64,000 nucleotides of DNA, from NCBI RefSeq assembly GCF_016756395.1, contig NZ_AP018365.1, positions 6,017,001 to 6,081,000 of the forward strand. The letters run 5' to 3'. The DNA comes from Streptomyces sp. SN-593 (GTDB lineage Bacteria > Actinomycetota > Actinomycetes > Streptomycetales > Streptomycetaceae). Below, piece after piece: positions 42,568-53,968 of this stretch. The notes beneath the pieces were generated by a model. That model searched no databases and was not told where the DNA came from. It worked only from the letters and a program-made list of their open reading frames with translations. Position 1 is the stretch's first letter. Every line of letters starts with the position of its first letter. Made by a program: the position numbers and the translations under genes.

Positions 42568-43593
42568 ATGCGTATCGGAGTGCTCACCGCCGGCGGCGAC
42601 TGCCCCGGCCTCAACGCCGTCATCCGCTCGGTCGTGCATCGCGCGCTGACCGGCCACACGGACGAGGTGATCGGCTTCGAGGACGGTTTCGTCGGCCTGC
42701 TGGAAGGCAGGTTCCGCGAGCTCGACCTCAACTCCGTCAGCGGCATCCTGGCCCGCGGCGGCACCATCCTCGGCTCGGCCCGGCTGGAGCGGGCCCGGCT
42801 GCGCGAGGCCGCCGACAACGCCGACGAACTGTGCGCCCGGTACGGCATCGACGTGCTGATCCCGATCGGCGGCGAGGGCACCCTGACCGCCGCCCGGATG
42901 CTCTCCGACGCGGGCATGCCGGTGGTCGGCGTGCCCAAGACCATCGACAACGACATCAACGGCACCGACCGCACCTTCGGCTTCGACACCGCGGTCACCG
43001 TCGCCACCGAGGCGATCGACCGGTTGCAGACCACCGCGGAGTCCCACCAGCGGGTCATGGTGGTCGAGGTGATGGGCCGGCACGCCGGCTGGATCGCCCT
43101 GGAGGCCGGGATGGCCAGCGGCGCGCACGGCATCTGCGTGCCCGAGCGGCCCTTCGACCCGGCCGACCTGGTGGACGTGGTGGAGAAGCGGTTCGCCCGC
43201 GGCAAGAAGTTCGCGGTGGTCTGCGTCGCGGAGGGCGCGCACCCGGCGAAGGACACCATGGAGTACGGCGTCGGCGCCATCGACAAGTACGGCCACGAGC
43301 GGTTCAACGGCATCGGCACCACCCTCGCCCGCGAGTTGGAGAAGCGGCTGGGCAAGGAGGCCCGCCCGGTCATCCTCGGCCACGTCCAGCGCGGCGGGGT
43401 CCCCACGCCGTACGACAGGGTGCTGGCCACGCGCTTCGGCTGGCACGCCGTCGAGGCCGCGCACGCCGGCTCCTTCGGGCACATGACGGCGCTGCACGGC
43501 ACCCGCGTCGTGATGGTCCCGCTCGCCGACGCCGTCACCCACCTCAAGACCGTGCCCGAGGACCGGATGGAGGAGGCCGAGTCGGTGTTCTGA
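42568..43593 (+). CDS. pfkA: 6-phosphofructokinase, ATP-dependent
   Basis: Phosphorylates fructose 6-phosphate. The 341-residue protein has MRIGVLTAGGDCPGLNAVIR at the N-terminus, RGGTILGSAR, PIGGEGTLTAARML with Gly104, and VPKTIDNDINGTD with Lys124 and the catalytic Asp. Group III enzymes with Gly at 104 use ATP while those with Asp there use pyrophosphate, so this one should be ATP-dependent despite Lys124. VEVMGRHAGWIALEAG and the C-terminal GHVQRGGVPTPYDRVLATRFG are also typical. ATG 42568 has GGAGA 9 nt upstream. It follows the lactate dehydrogenase homologue and precedes a glycosyltransferase gene. Confidence 0.97.
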   Translation: MRIGVLTAGGDCPGLNAVIRSVVHRALTGHTDEVIGFEDGFVGLLEGRFRELDLNSVSGILARGGTILGSARLERARLREAADNADELCARYGIDVLIPIGGEGTLTAARMLSDAGMPVVGVPKTIDNDINGTDRTFGFDTAVTVATEAIDRLQTTAESHQRVMVVEVMGRHAGWIALEAGMASGAHGICVPERPFDPADLVDVVEKRFARGKKFAVVCVAEGAHPAKDTMEYGVGAIDKYGHERFNGIGTTLARELEKRLGKEARPVILGHVQRGGVPTPYDRVLATRFGWHAVEAAHAGSFGHMTALHGTRVVMVPLADAVTHLKTVPEDRMEEAESVF

Positions 43594-43695
43594 CCGCCGC
43601 CCCGCGCGCGGGTCAACTCCCGTACAACTCTTCGCCACGCTCGGGGGTCTTCCCAGCAAAGCACCGTTCAAGTGGTGCGCGGGAGGGGAATCGCC

Positions 43696-45375
43696 GTGCT
43701 GAAGGCCAGTGTTGTCGTACCCGTCTACAACGCCGGAGCGTACATAGACCGTTGCGCTCCGTCGCTGACCGGGCAGAGCATCGGGCCGGACGCCTACGAG
43801 GTCATCTACGTCGACGACGGCTCCACCGACGACTCGGCGCAGCGGCTGGCCCGGCTGGCCGCCCGCTTCCCGCACGTGCGGGTGCACGCCCAGGAGAACT
43901 CCGGCTGGCCGGGGAAGCCCCGCAACGTCGGCATCAGGATGGCCCGCGGCGCCTACGTGCACTTCGTCGACCAGGACGACGAACTCGCCCCCGACGCGCT
44001 GGAACGGCTGTACGCGCTCGCGGCGCGCAACCGCTCCGACATCGTGTTCGGCAAGGCGCACGGCGAGATGCAGGGACCGGGGAACATCTTCCGCTTCACC
44101 CGGGAGCGCTGCTCGGTCCGGGACACCGAGCTGTTCGAGACGCTCACCCCGCACAAGATGTTCCGCCGCGCCTTCCTGCTGGAGCACGGCATCGAGTTCC
44201 CCGAGGGCCGGGTCCGGCTGGAGGACCAGCTCTTCCTGGCCCGCGCCTACCCGCTGGCGAAGACCGTCTCCATCCTGGGCGACCACCCCGTCTACCACTG
44301 GCAGCGCCGCGGCGACGGCGGCAACAACAGCAGCCGGCCGCCCAGCCCCGAGGACTACTACGGGCACCTGCGCAACGTGGTGCGCGCGGTCAAGGAGCGC
44401 TCCGAGCCCGGCGAGGTCCAGGACCGCATGCTGCGCCGCAACTACCGGGTGGAGATCCTGCGCCCGGTCACCGAGCCCCGGGTGCTGCAACGCACCGGCC
44501 GGCAGTTGGAGCGCCACTTCCGGATCGTCCGCGACCTGGCCCGCGAGGAGTTCCCGCCCGGGGTCGCCGCCGGTCTGCCCGGCGTCGCGGGGCTGCGCGC
44601 CCACCTGCTGGAACAGGGCAACCTCGACGGGCTGGTCGCGCTGGGCCGCAGGGCGGGGGCCGTCCGGCTGCACGTCGAGGTCGGCGCCGCGCGCTGGCGC
44701 GGCGGCCGGCTCACGCTGCCGCTGCGGGTCTGGCTGGTGCACGGCGACGGCAGCCCGGTCTCCCTCGTGCGCCGGCCCGGCGGCGGCTTCCTGCTCGACC
44801 CGGGGATGCTGGCCGACATCCCCGGCCAGGACGCGTGGGAGATCCAGGACCCCTTCGCGTACGCGCACGGTGAGGTGCTCGTCAAGGACCCGCGGCGCAC
44901 CCTGTACTGGTACCCCGAGACCGACCTGCGGCCGCGGCTGGAGGACCTGGGGGAGGACCGGTGCCACGTCGTGCTGGCCGCCGACACCGTCATCGACCCG
45001 CTCACCCTGGCCGGCGGCGGCCCGCTGGACCCCGGCCGCTACGAACTGTGGATGGACGTCCAGTCACTGGGCCTGGGCCGCCGGCCCCGGGTGACCCTTC
45101 CCGAGCGGGCCCGCCGCGCCGGCCACCCCGGCCGCCGTGCCGCCCGCCTGGCCGTCGTCGGCACCCCGCCGCGCATGGTCGTGGCCGCCTGGAACGGGCC
45201 CGGCGGGCAACTCCAACTGCGCGTCGCCCCGCCGCGGAAGACCTCGCTGCGGCGGACCGTGCTGATCGGGGCGGCCGCCGACGAGCGGCTGCACACGCCC
45301 GCCAGGGCGGTCTTCCGCCGCCTGCCGCCGGCCGCCCGCGCCCGGCTGCGCCGCAGCCTGCGGCCCGACGAGTGA
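43696..45375 (+). CDS. Family 2 glycosyltransferase with C-terminal beta-rich domain
   Basis: A 559-residue protein with an N-terminal GT-A domain (about 1-240): LKASVVVPVYNAGAYIDRC, VIYVDDGSTDDSA, GKPRNVGIRMARGAYVHFVDQDDEL (the DxD is in DQDD), HKMFRRAFLLEHGIEFPEG and RLEDQLFLARAY. The remaining 320 residues include a helical linker and beta-rich repeats with no enzyme motif. This architecture and the GxPRNxG and EDQ motifs recall TarS/TarP-type wall teichoic acid glycosyltransferases, but the target is not fixed by sequence. GTG 43696 is preferred over GTG 43672 because GGAGGGG is 7 nt upstream. It converges with glgB. Confidence 0.9.
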   Translation: MLKASVVVPVYNAGAYIDRCAPSLTGQSIGPDAYEVIYVDDGSTDDSAQRLARLAARFPHVRVHAQENSGWPGKPRNVGIRMARGAYVHFVDQDDELAPDALERLYALAARNRSDIVFGKAHGEMQGPGNIFRFTRERCSVRDTELFETLTPHKMFRRAFLLEHGIEFPEGRVRLEDQLFLARAYPLAKTVSILGDHPVYHWQRRGDGGNNSSRPPSPEDYYGHLRNVVRAVKERSEPGEVQDRMLRRNYRVEILRPVTEPRVLQRTGRQLERHFRIVRDLAREEFPPGVAAGLPGVAGLRAHLLEQGNLDGLVALGRRAGAVRLHVEVGAARWRGGRLTLPLRVWLVHGDGSPVSLVRRPGGGFLLDPGMLADIPGQDAWEIQDPFAYAHGEVLVKDPRRTLYWYPETDLRPRLEDLGEDRCHVVLAADTVIDPLTLAGGGPLDPGRYELWMDVQSLGLGRRPRVTLPERARRAGHPGRRAARLAVVGTPPRMVVAAWNGPGGQLQLRVAPPRKTSLRRTVLIGAAADERLHTPARAVFRRLPPAARARLRRSLRPDE

Positions 45376-45399
45376 CCCGGGCCGCCCCGGCGCGGCCGG

Positions 45400-47892
45400 T
45401 CAGCCGGCGGCCCGCCGCAGCCAGACCGTGGCCAGCGGCGGCACGGTGAAGGCGATGCTGTGCCGGCGGCCGTGCCAGGGCGTCGGCTCGCTCTTCAGCG
45501 GCCCCTCGACCCGGACGCCGCTGCCGCCGTAGCGGGACTCGTCGGTGTTGAGCGCCTGCGTCCAGACCCCCTCGGGGCAGCCGATGCGGTAGTCCTGGCG
45601 CACCACGGGGGAGAAGTTGCTGACGCACAGCAGCGGGTCGCCGGCCGTGTCGAAGCGCAGGAAGGACAGCGTGTTGTCCTCGGCCGCGCCGCCGTCGACC
45701 CACTCGAAGCCGCCCGGGTCGGTGTCGCGCTGCCACAGCGCGGGCGTCGCGGTGTAGACCGCGTTGAGGTCGCGCACGAGGTCGCGCACCCCGCGGTGGT
45801 CCCCGGCCGCGGGATAGGCGTCGTCCAGCAGCCACCAGTCCGGGCCGTTGTCGTGGGACCACTCCGCGCCCTGCGCGAACTCCTGCCCCATGAACAGGAG
45901 CTGCTTGCCGGGGTGGGCCCACATGTAGCCGAGGTACGCGCGGTGGTCGGCCCGCCGCTGCCACCAGTCGCCGGGCATCTTCTCCACCAGCGACCGCTTG
46001 CCGTGCACCACCTCGTCGTGCGAGATGGGCAGCACGTAGTTCTCGCTGTAGGCGTACACCATCGAGAACGTCATCTCGTTGTGGTGGTACCTGCGGTGCA
46101 CCGGCTCGTGCGCCATGTACTGGAGGGTGTCGTGCATCCAGCCCATGTTCCACTTCAGGCCGAAGCCGAGGCCGCCGAAGCCGGTCGGGCCGACCTGGTG
46201 GGTGGCCCGGGTGACGCCGTCCCACGCGGTGGACTCCTCGGCGATGGTGACCACCCCGGGGCAGCGCCGGTAGACGGTGGCGTTCATTTCCTGGAGGAAG
46301 GCCACCGCGTCCAGGTTCTCCCGGCCGCCGTACGCGTTGGGCAGCCAGTCGCCGCCCTCCCGGGAGTAGTCGAGGTAGAGCATCGAGGCGACCGCGTCCA
46401 CCCGCAGGCCGTCGATGTGGAACTCCTCGCACCAGTACACCGCGTTGGCCACCAGGAAGTTGCGGACCTCGGTACGGCCGAAGTCGAACTCCAGGGTGCC
46501 CCAGTCGGGATGCTCGGCGCGGCGCGGATCGGCCGGCTCGTACAGCGGCTCGCCGTCGAAGCGGGCCAGCGCCCACTCGTCCTTCGGGAAGTGCGCCGGC
46601 ACCCAGTCCATGATCACGCCGATGCCGGCCCGGTGCAGCGCGTCCACCAGGTAGCGGAAGTCGTCCGGCGAACCGAGCCGCGAGGTCGGGGCGTAGTACG
46701 AGGTGACCTGGTAGCCCCACGAGCCGCCGAAGGGGTGCTCGGCGACCGGCATCAACTCCACGTGCGTGAAGCCGAGTTCCTGCACGTAGGCCGGCAGTTG
46801 CTCGGCCAGTTGCCGGTAGTCCAGGCCCGGCCGCCAGGACGCCAGGTGCACCTCGTACACCGACAGCGGGGCGCGGTGCACCGGGACGTCCGCGCGGTGC
46901 GCCATCCACTCCGCGTCCTGCCACGCGTACGCCGACTCCGTGACGATCGACGCGGTGGCCGGCGGGATCTCGGTGGCCCGGGCCATCGGGTCGGCCTTCA
47001 TCCCGTGCGAGCCGTCGGGCCGGGTGATCTCGTACTTGTACGTGGCGCCCGCACCCACCCCTGGCACGAACAGCTCCCACACGCCCGTCGAGCCGAGCGA
47101 GCGCATCGGCAGCCCGGTGCCGTCCCAGAAGGTGAAGTCCGCGGCCAGCCGCACCCCGCGCGCGTTCGGCGCCCACACCGCGAAGCGGGTGCCGCTCACC
47201 CCGCCGTGCGTCATCGGCTGCGAGCCCAGCGCCTTCCACAACTGCTCGTGCCGCCCCTCGCCGATCAGGTGCAGGTCCAGCTCCCCGAGCGCCGGCAGGA
47301 ACCGGTACGGGTCGTCGACCACCACCTCGCCGTCGTCGTACGCCACCGCCAGCCGGTACTGCGCGGGCACGGTCGGCCGCGGCAGCAGCGCGGAGAACAG
47401 GCCGTCGCCCTCGGGGACGAGTTCGGTCCGCTCGCCGTCCACCACGACCGCGGCGGCCCGGGCGGAGGGGCGCAGCGTACGGACCCGGACGCCTCCCGCC
47501 TCCGGGTGCGCGCCGAGCACGCCGTGCGGGTCGTGGTGGGCGCCGCTGAGCAGCCGCCACCGCGTGTCCGGGTCGAGCCCGCCCCCCTCGGGGGTGCCGG
47601 CGGAGGGCCGGGCCGCGGCTGCCTCCCGGCGCCCGTCCGCGTCCTCGGAGCCCCCGTCCGCGCGGGCGGCCGCCGCGGGGCCGCGGGCCGCCACCGGCCG
47701 CGAGGGGCGGTGCGGTTCGTCCGGGCCCAGCGGCCCGGCGGGGAGCTGGTCGCGCGGCTCCTCCTGCCCCTTCGGGGCGTTGCCCGAGGCGGCCGGATGC
47801 GGGGTGGTCGCGTCGTAGCCGCGGGCGGCGGCCTCCGGGAGGGCGCCGCCACCGGACGACGGCTGGCGCGGGGACTGTGCGGCGGGGGTCAC
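45400..47892 (-). CDS. glgB: 1,4-alpha-glucan branching enzyme GlgB
   Basis: Introduces alpha-1,6 branches into alpha-glucan. The 830-residue protein has a disordered N-terminal extension of about 100 residues (Ala, Gly, Pro and Asp rich), two beta domains (HHDPHGVLGAHPE begins the first; FAVWAPNARGVRLAADFTFWDG the second), then the GH13 barrel with YEVHLASWR, LMPVAEHPFGGSWGYQVTSYYAPTSRLG, Asp499 in GLRVDAVASMLYLDY and Glu552 in IAEEST, 53 residues apart as in characterised branching enzymes, and ISHDEVVHGKRSL. GTG 47892 overlaps the stop of mak as GTGA. It is the last gene of the glgE-treS-mak-glgB set. Confidence 0.97.
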   Translation of the reverse strand: MTPAAQSPRQPSSGGGALPEAAARGYDATTPHPAASGNAPKGQEEPRDQLPAGPLGPDEPHRPSRPVAARGPAAAARADGGSEDADGRREAAAARPSAGTPEGGGLDPDTRWRLLSGAHHDPHGVLGAHPEAGGVRVRTLRPSARAAAVVVDGERTELVPEGDGLFSALLPRPTVPAQYRLAVAYDDGEVVVDDPYRFLPALGELDLHLIGEGRHEQLWKALGSQPMTHGGVSGTRFAVWAPNARGVRLAADFTFWDGTGLPMRSLGSTGVWELFVPGVGAGATYKYEITRPDGSHGMKADPMARATEIPPATASIVTESAYAWQDAEWMAHRADVPVHRAPLSVYEVHLASWRPGLDYRQLAEQLPAYVQELGFTHVELMPVAEHPFGGSWGYQVTSYYAPTSRLGSPDDFRYLVDALHRAGIGVIMDWVPAHFPKDEWALARFDGEPLYEPADPRRAEHPDWGTLEFDFGRTEVRNFLVANAVYWCEEFHIDGLRVDAVASMLYLDYSREGGDWLPNAYGGRENLDAVAFLQEMNATVYRRCPGVVTIAEESTAWDGVTRATHQVGPTGFGGLGFGLKWNMGWMHDTLQYMAHEPVHRRYHHNEMTFSMVYAYSENYVLPISHDEVVHGKRSLVEKMPGDWWQRRADHRAYLGYMWAHPGKQLLFMGQEFAQGAEWSHDNGPDWWLLDDAYPAAGDHRGVRDLVRDLNAVYTATPALWQRDTDPGGFEWVDGGAAEDNTLSFLRFDTAGDPLLCVSNFSPVVRQDYRIGCPEGVWTQALNTDESRYGGSGVRVEGPLKSEPTPWHGRRHSIAFTVPPLATVWLRRAAG

Positions 47893-49370
47893 GGCGAGCA
47901 CTCCTCGGAGTCGGACGCGGACAGGGGGGACGAGGACGGCGACGCGGCCAGCCGGGCCAGCGCGGAGAGCGGGATGGGCAGCCACGCGGGTCGGTGCCGG
48001 GCCTCGTACCTGGCCTCGTAGACCGCCTTGTCGGTCTCGAAGGCACGTATCAGCACCGGATGTTCCCGCGGGTCGGTGCCGGCGACGTCGGCGTACCCGG
48101 AGCAGAAGGCGGCGCGGTGCCGGGCCGCCCAGGGGCCGTTGCCGCTGTGGTGGGCGGCGTAGTCGAAGGAGCGCAGCATGCCGGCGACGTCCTGGACCGG
48201 CGGCGCGGGGCGGCGGCGCTCGGCCAGCGGGCGGGCCGGCTCCCCCTCGAAGTCGATCAGCACCCACTCGCCGTCCGGCCCGCGCAGCGCCTGCCCCAGG
48301 TGCAGGTCGCCGTGGATGCGCTGGGCGACGACGGCGCCGCCCGCCGAACCGCCCGCGCCCAGCTTGGCGAGGTCGTCGTAGGCGGCGCGCAGCGCGCCGG
48401 TGTGGGGGCGGACCGCCGGCACCTCGGCCGCGGTCTCCTCCAGCCGGCGGGTCATCGCCGCGGCCATCCGCTCCAGCGCGCCGCCGTCGAGCCGGTGCAC
48501 CGGCAGCGCGGAGGCGAGCGCCCGGTGCACCTCCGCGGTGGCCCGGCCCAGCGCGGCCGCCTCGGCGCGGAAGTCGCCGTCCTCGGCCACACGGGCCAGC
48601 GCGAGCGCCCACCCGTCGGACGAGCCGGGCAGGAAGCGCTGGAGCACCCCGAGGGTGGTCGGCTCCCGGCCCCCCGCGGACGCCTCGCCGCCGTCCGGGG
48701 CGTCCGCGTCGCCGTCGAGCGCCTCGAACCACGCCACCGGCTCCGCCACCCGCCGCGACCCGGCCCGGGCCAGCGCGAGCGACAGCTCCAGGTCCGGGTT
48801 GCTGCCGGGCGAGACCCGCCGGAAGAGCTTGAGGATGTAGCGGTCGCCGTACACCACGGAGGTGTTGGACTGCTCCGCGGTGGACACCCGCGGGGTCAGC
48901 CCGGGCGGGAAGTCGGCGGTGGGCTCGGTCGTGAAGCGCAGGGTGCCGCTGCGGCCGGGCAGCTTCAGCCGCTCCAGCAGGATCGCGGCCATCCGGGGGT
49001 CGTGCGGCGCGTCGTAGAGCGTCAACCCGTCGTACGGTCCGCCGACGGCCGGGCCGAGCGCGGCGCGCACCAGCGCGGACGGCAGCAGCGGATGCGCGCC
49101 GAGCAGGAGCTGGTAGCAGTCCGGCGGCCGGCCCGGCTGCTCGACGTCGACCAGGACGTGCAGCAGGCCGAGCGGGCCGAGTCGGCCACCCGGGGGAACG
49201 AGTTCGGTGGCGGCCGCCAGCCGGAACTCGCCGATCGGCAGGCCCTTGCCGGCGAACCAGCGCTGCCGCGGCAGCCATCGGCGCAGCAGGGGATCGAGGG
49301 AACGAAGCAGCCCCGGCACGAGATCGGGGCCGGTGGCGGCGGGGACACGGGTCCAGGAGCTGTCCGACAT
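47889..49370 (-). CDS. mak: Maltokinase (Mak / Pep2)
   Basis: Phosphorylates maltose to maltose 1-phosphate, the substrate of GlgE. The 493-residue chain starts with PLLRRWLPRQRWFAGKG and continues through the N-lobe to a kinase-like C-lobe with IHGDLHLGQALRG (catalytic HGD motif) and WVLIDFEGEPARPLAERRRPAPPVQDVAGMLRSFDYAA, both typical of maltokinases. AEQSNTSVVYGDRYILKLFRR contains the ATP-binding Lys. ATG 49370 has AAAGGA upstream. A 311-nt gap with hairpins separates it from treS, whereas its stop overlaps glgB. Confidence 0.95.
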   Translation of the reverse strand: MSDSSWTRVPAATGPDLVPGLLRSLDPLLRRWLPRQRWFAGKGLPIGEFRLAAATELVPPGGRLGPLGLLHVLVDVEQPGRPPDCYQLLLGAHPLLPSALVRAALGPAVGGPYDGLTLYDAPHDPRMAAILLERLKLPGRSGTLRFTTEPTADFPPGLTPRVSTAEQSNTSVVYGDRYILKLFRRVSPGSNPDLELSLALARAGSRRVAEPVAWFEALDGDADAPDGGEASAGGREPTTLGVLQRFLPGSSDGWALALARVAEDGDFRAEAAALGRATAEVHRALASALPVHRLDGGALERMAAAMTRRLEETAAEVPAVRPHTGALRAAYDDLAKLGAGGSAGGAVVAQRIHGDLHLGQALRGPDGEWVLIDFEGEPARPLAERRRPAPPVQDVAGMLRSFDYAAHHSGNGPWAARHRAAFCSGYADVAGTDPREHPVLIRAFETDKAVYEARYEARHRPAWLPIPLSALARLAASPSSSPLSASDSEECSP

Positions 49371-49681
49371 GACGTCCTTTCCCCGGGGAGTCGCGCACCT
49401 CGCCGCTGGGTTGGAGCGACGGATGCGCCAGCCTCCCGGATGACGGGTTCGGGCTGTCCGGCGACACGGGGGAGCCTGCCCCGGGCGGGTGACAGGAAAC
49501 CGCCGTACGGGCTGCTGCGGGTTTGGGGCGACGGGCCCTGGCCCGATGCTCCCAAAGGTGCGGGGTCCCCGCACCTCCGGGCGCGGCGGGGCGGCCCCCC
49601 GGCGGGCCGGCACGACCGTCCGGGTGACGGAGCGTCACGCCGGGGGCCCGGTTCGGGCCCGGGCCGGGCCGGCCGTCGCCG
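49371..49681 (-). other. Gap between treS and mak with hairpins
   Basis: No gene is supported in this 311-nt gap. Three hairpins occur in the order met by transcripts from treS: CGGGCCC/GGGCCCG (49644-49660, loop GTT), GTGACG/CGTCAC (49624-49638, loop GAG) and GGTGCGGGG/CCCCGCACC (49557-49575). The first two follow within 60 nt of the treS stop. They could end the glgE-treS transcript, in which case mak-glgB would need its own promoter, although read-through is also possible. Confidence 0.6.
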
Positions 49682-51378
<1,697 letters not shown>

Positions 51379-51382
<4 letters not shown>

Positions 51383-53364
51383 CTGAGTGACCCTCCGATC
51401 GATGGAGACGGTCGCAGCGACAGGACGTGCGCGGGCGCGCGGCCCGGCTCAAGGCGCACATAGTTGTCCCTGCCCCAGTGGTAGGTCTGTCCGGTCAGCT
51501 CGTCGCGTACCGGGAACGACTCGTGCCAGGAGAGCCCGAGCGCCGCCATGTTCAACGACACGGTCGCCTCCTGGGTGTGGAAGGGGTCCAGGTTCACGAC
51601 CGTCAGGACGACGTCGTCGCCGTGCCGCTTCGAGTAGGCGATCAGGGCCCCGTTGTCCACCGGGTGGAAGGTGATGTCCCGTAGCTGCCGAAGCGCCGGG
51701 TGACGGCGGCGCAGCCGGTTGAGTGTGGTGAGCAGCGGTGCCAGCGAGCGCCCCTCGGCCTCGGCCCGGGCCCAGTCGCGCGGCCGCAGCTCGTACTTCT
51801 CGGAGTCGGCGTACTCCTCGCTGCCGGGGTGCGCCGGGGTGCCCTCGCACAGTTCGTACCCCGCGTAGACCCCCCAGCTCGGCGAGAGGGTGGCGGCGAG
51901 CACGGCGCGGGTCTCGAAGGCCGGGCGGCCGCCGTCCTGAAGGTAGGCGTGCAGGATGTCGGGGGTGTTCACGAACAGGTTCGGCCGCATGTGGGCGGCG
52001 CTGTCGGTGCTCAGCTCCCGCAGGTAGTCGGTGAGTTCGTCCCGGCTGTTGCGCCAGGTGAAATAGGTGTACGACTGCTGGAAGCCGATCTTGCCGAGGG
52101 TGGCCATCATCGCGGGGCGGGTGAACGCCTCGGCGAGGAAGATCACGTCGGGATCGGTCCGGTTGATGTCGGCGATCACCTTCTCCCAGAAGACCACCGG
52201 CTTGGTGTGCGGGTTGTCCACCCGGAAGATCCGCACCCCGTGCGCCATCCAGTGCCGCAGCACCCGCAGCGTCTCCCGCACGATGCCGGCGAAGTCCCGG
52301 TCGAAGGCGATCGGGTAGATGTCCTGGTACTTCTTGGGCGGGTTCTCGGCGTAGGCGATGCTGCCGTCGGCGCGGTGCGCGAACCACTCCGGGTGCTCGG
52401 TCACCCAGGGGTGGTCCGGCGAGCACTGGAGGGCGAAGTCGAGCGCGATCTCCAGCCGCAGGTCGCGGGCGCGCGCCACGAAGTGGTCGAAGTCGTCGAG
52501 GGTGCCCAGGTCCGGGTGGACCGCGTCGTGTCCGCCCTCGGGCGAGCCGATCGCCCACGGCGAGCCGACGTCGTCGGGCCCGGCCTCCAGGCTGTTGTTG
52601 CGGCCCTTGCGGAAGGCGGTGCCGATCGGGTGGATCGGTGGCAGGTACACCACGTCGAAGCCCATCGCGGCCACCGCCGGCAGCCGCTGTGCCGCGGTGC
52701 GGAAGGTGCCCGACCGCAGCCGCCCGTCCGGTCCGGCACTCGCCCCCTCCGAGCGCGGGAACAGCTCGTACCAGGAGCCGAACAGGGCGCGCTCGCGCTC
52801 GACGTGCAGTGGCATCGGGCGGGAGGCGCTGACCAGCTCGCGCAGCGGGAAGCGGTCCAGCGCCGCGACCACCTCGGGCGCGAGAGCCGCCGCGTGCCGG
52901 GCCGCGGGCGCCAGCGAGGCGTCGCGCAGCGCGTCCACCGCGGCGAGGACGGCGGGCCGGCCGTCGCCCTTGGGCACGCCCGCCGCGGCCCGCTCGTGCA
53001 GGTGCGCGCCCTCCGCGAGCACCAGTTCGGTGTCGATGCCGGCCGGGATCTTGATGCCCGCGACGTGCCGCCAGGTCGCCACCGGGTCCGACCACGCCTC
53101 GACCGTGTAGGTCCAGCGCCCTTCGGCCGTCGGGGTGACGTGCGCTCCCCACCGGTCGGTGCCCGGCGCCAGTTCCCGCATCGGCGTCCACGGACCGGAC
53201 CGGCCCCCGCTGTCGCGCAGCACCACGTTCGCGGCCACCGCGTCGTGGCCCTCGCGGAAGACGGTGGCGGTCACCTGGAACCGCTCGCCGACCACCGCCT
53301 TGGCGGGCCTGCGGCCGCCGTCCACACTCGGTTCGACGTCGACGACGGGGATACGACCGATCAT
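51379..53364 (-). CDS. glgE: Maltosyltransferase GlgE
   Basis: Transfers maltosyl units from maltose 1-phosphate to growing alpha-1,4-glucan. The 661-residue GH13_3 protein has an N-terminal beta domain (VEPSVDGGRRPAKAVVGERFQVTATVFREGHD), a helical insert around 130-200 and the barrel with LPPIHPIGTAFRKGRNNSLEAGPDDVGSPWAIG. The nucleophile is Asp383 in FRVDNPHTKP, the acid/base Glu412 in FLAEAFTRPAMM, and the C-terminus has VRLEPGRAPAHVLSLRP. ATG 53364 has GAGG closely upstream. It is the first gene of the operon (glgE, then treS) and divergent from glgP. Confidence 0.97.
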
Positions 53365-53968
53365 TTCCTCACCTGACAGCTCGGGACGGGACTGCTCGAC
53401 TGGCGTGCGGGCGGCTTCGGTGCCGGCGGGTGTCCGGGGCTGCCCGGTGAGGGAGCCTCGCTACTTTCTAACTGTTCCCGGCCGGACCGGCTCGCCCGCG
53501 AGGTCACCCGGGAAGGGGTTCACCCGGCTGGCAGCCGGTGCGGCCGGTACATGTCGGAGCCTGCCCAGGCATCCCGGACCGAACGCACCACCTGACGCCG
53601 TTTCGGTAGCGCGGGGCGAGTGCGCGCGATCGCGAGGACCGGTCCGCGGGCCGGACGCGCCCCTTACCCGCGCTCGTCAGCGGGGGTTCGCGCCCCTGTT
53701 CGCGCCCCGTCGTGCGCCTGCGGACACGGAACGCCGCCGGAGGACCGCTCGCGAGCCGGTCGTGTCCCGGCCACCGGCGCTGCACCCCGAGGGCACCGCC
53801 GCACACCCCGGGCCGTCCGCGGGGCGGCGGCGACGGGACCGGGCGGCCGGGCGCGCCCGCGCCCGGCGCCGGGGCGCCTTCGCCTCCGTGAGCCTCCGTT
53901 CGGGCGTTTGGCCCCGCAGATCGTGGACAACCTGCCCGCCCCCCTACCCGCGGGGCTACGGTCGAAGG
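53365..53968. other. Divergent regulatory region between glgE and glgP
   Basis: This 604-nt gap contains no supported gene. It holds a locally AT-rich patch near 53461-53475 (minus strand reads GTTAGAAAGTAG), a candidate promoter area for glgE; a palindrome CCGGCTG-G-CAGCCGG (53524-53538); and TACGGT just before glgP. Beyond that I see nothing that can be named. Confidence 0.35.
53957..53962 (+). promoter_or_regulatory. Candidate -10 box for glgP (leaderless)
   Basis: TACGGT ends 6 nt before GTG 53969. AAGG is present but too close to the start to be a normal ribosome-binding site. Weak, positional evidence only. Confidence 0.3.

Noticed and set aside
45460..48021. Plus-strand open frame of about 850 codons opposite glgB
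   Set aside because: Shadow of glgB, which has intact catalytic residues and coupled starts.
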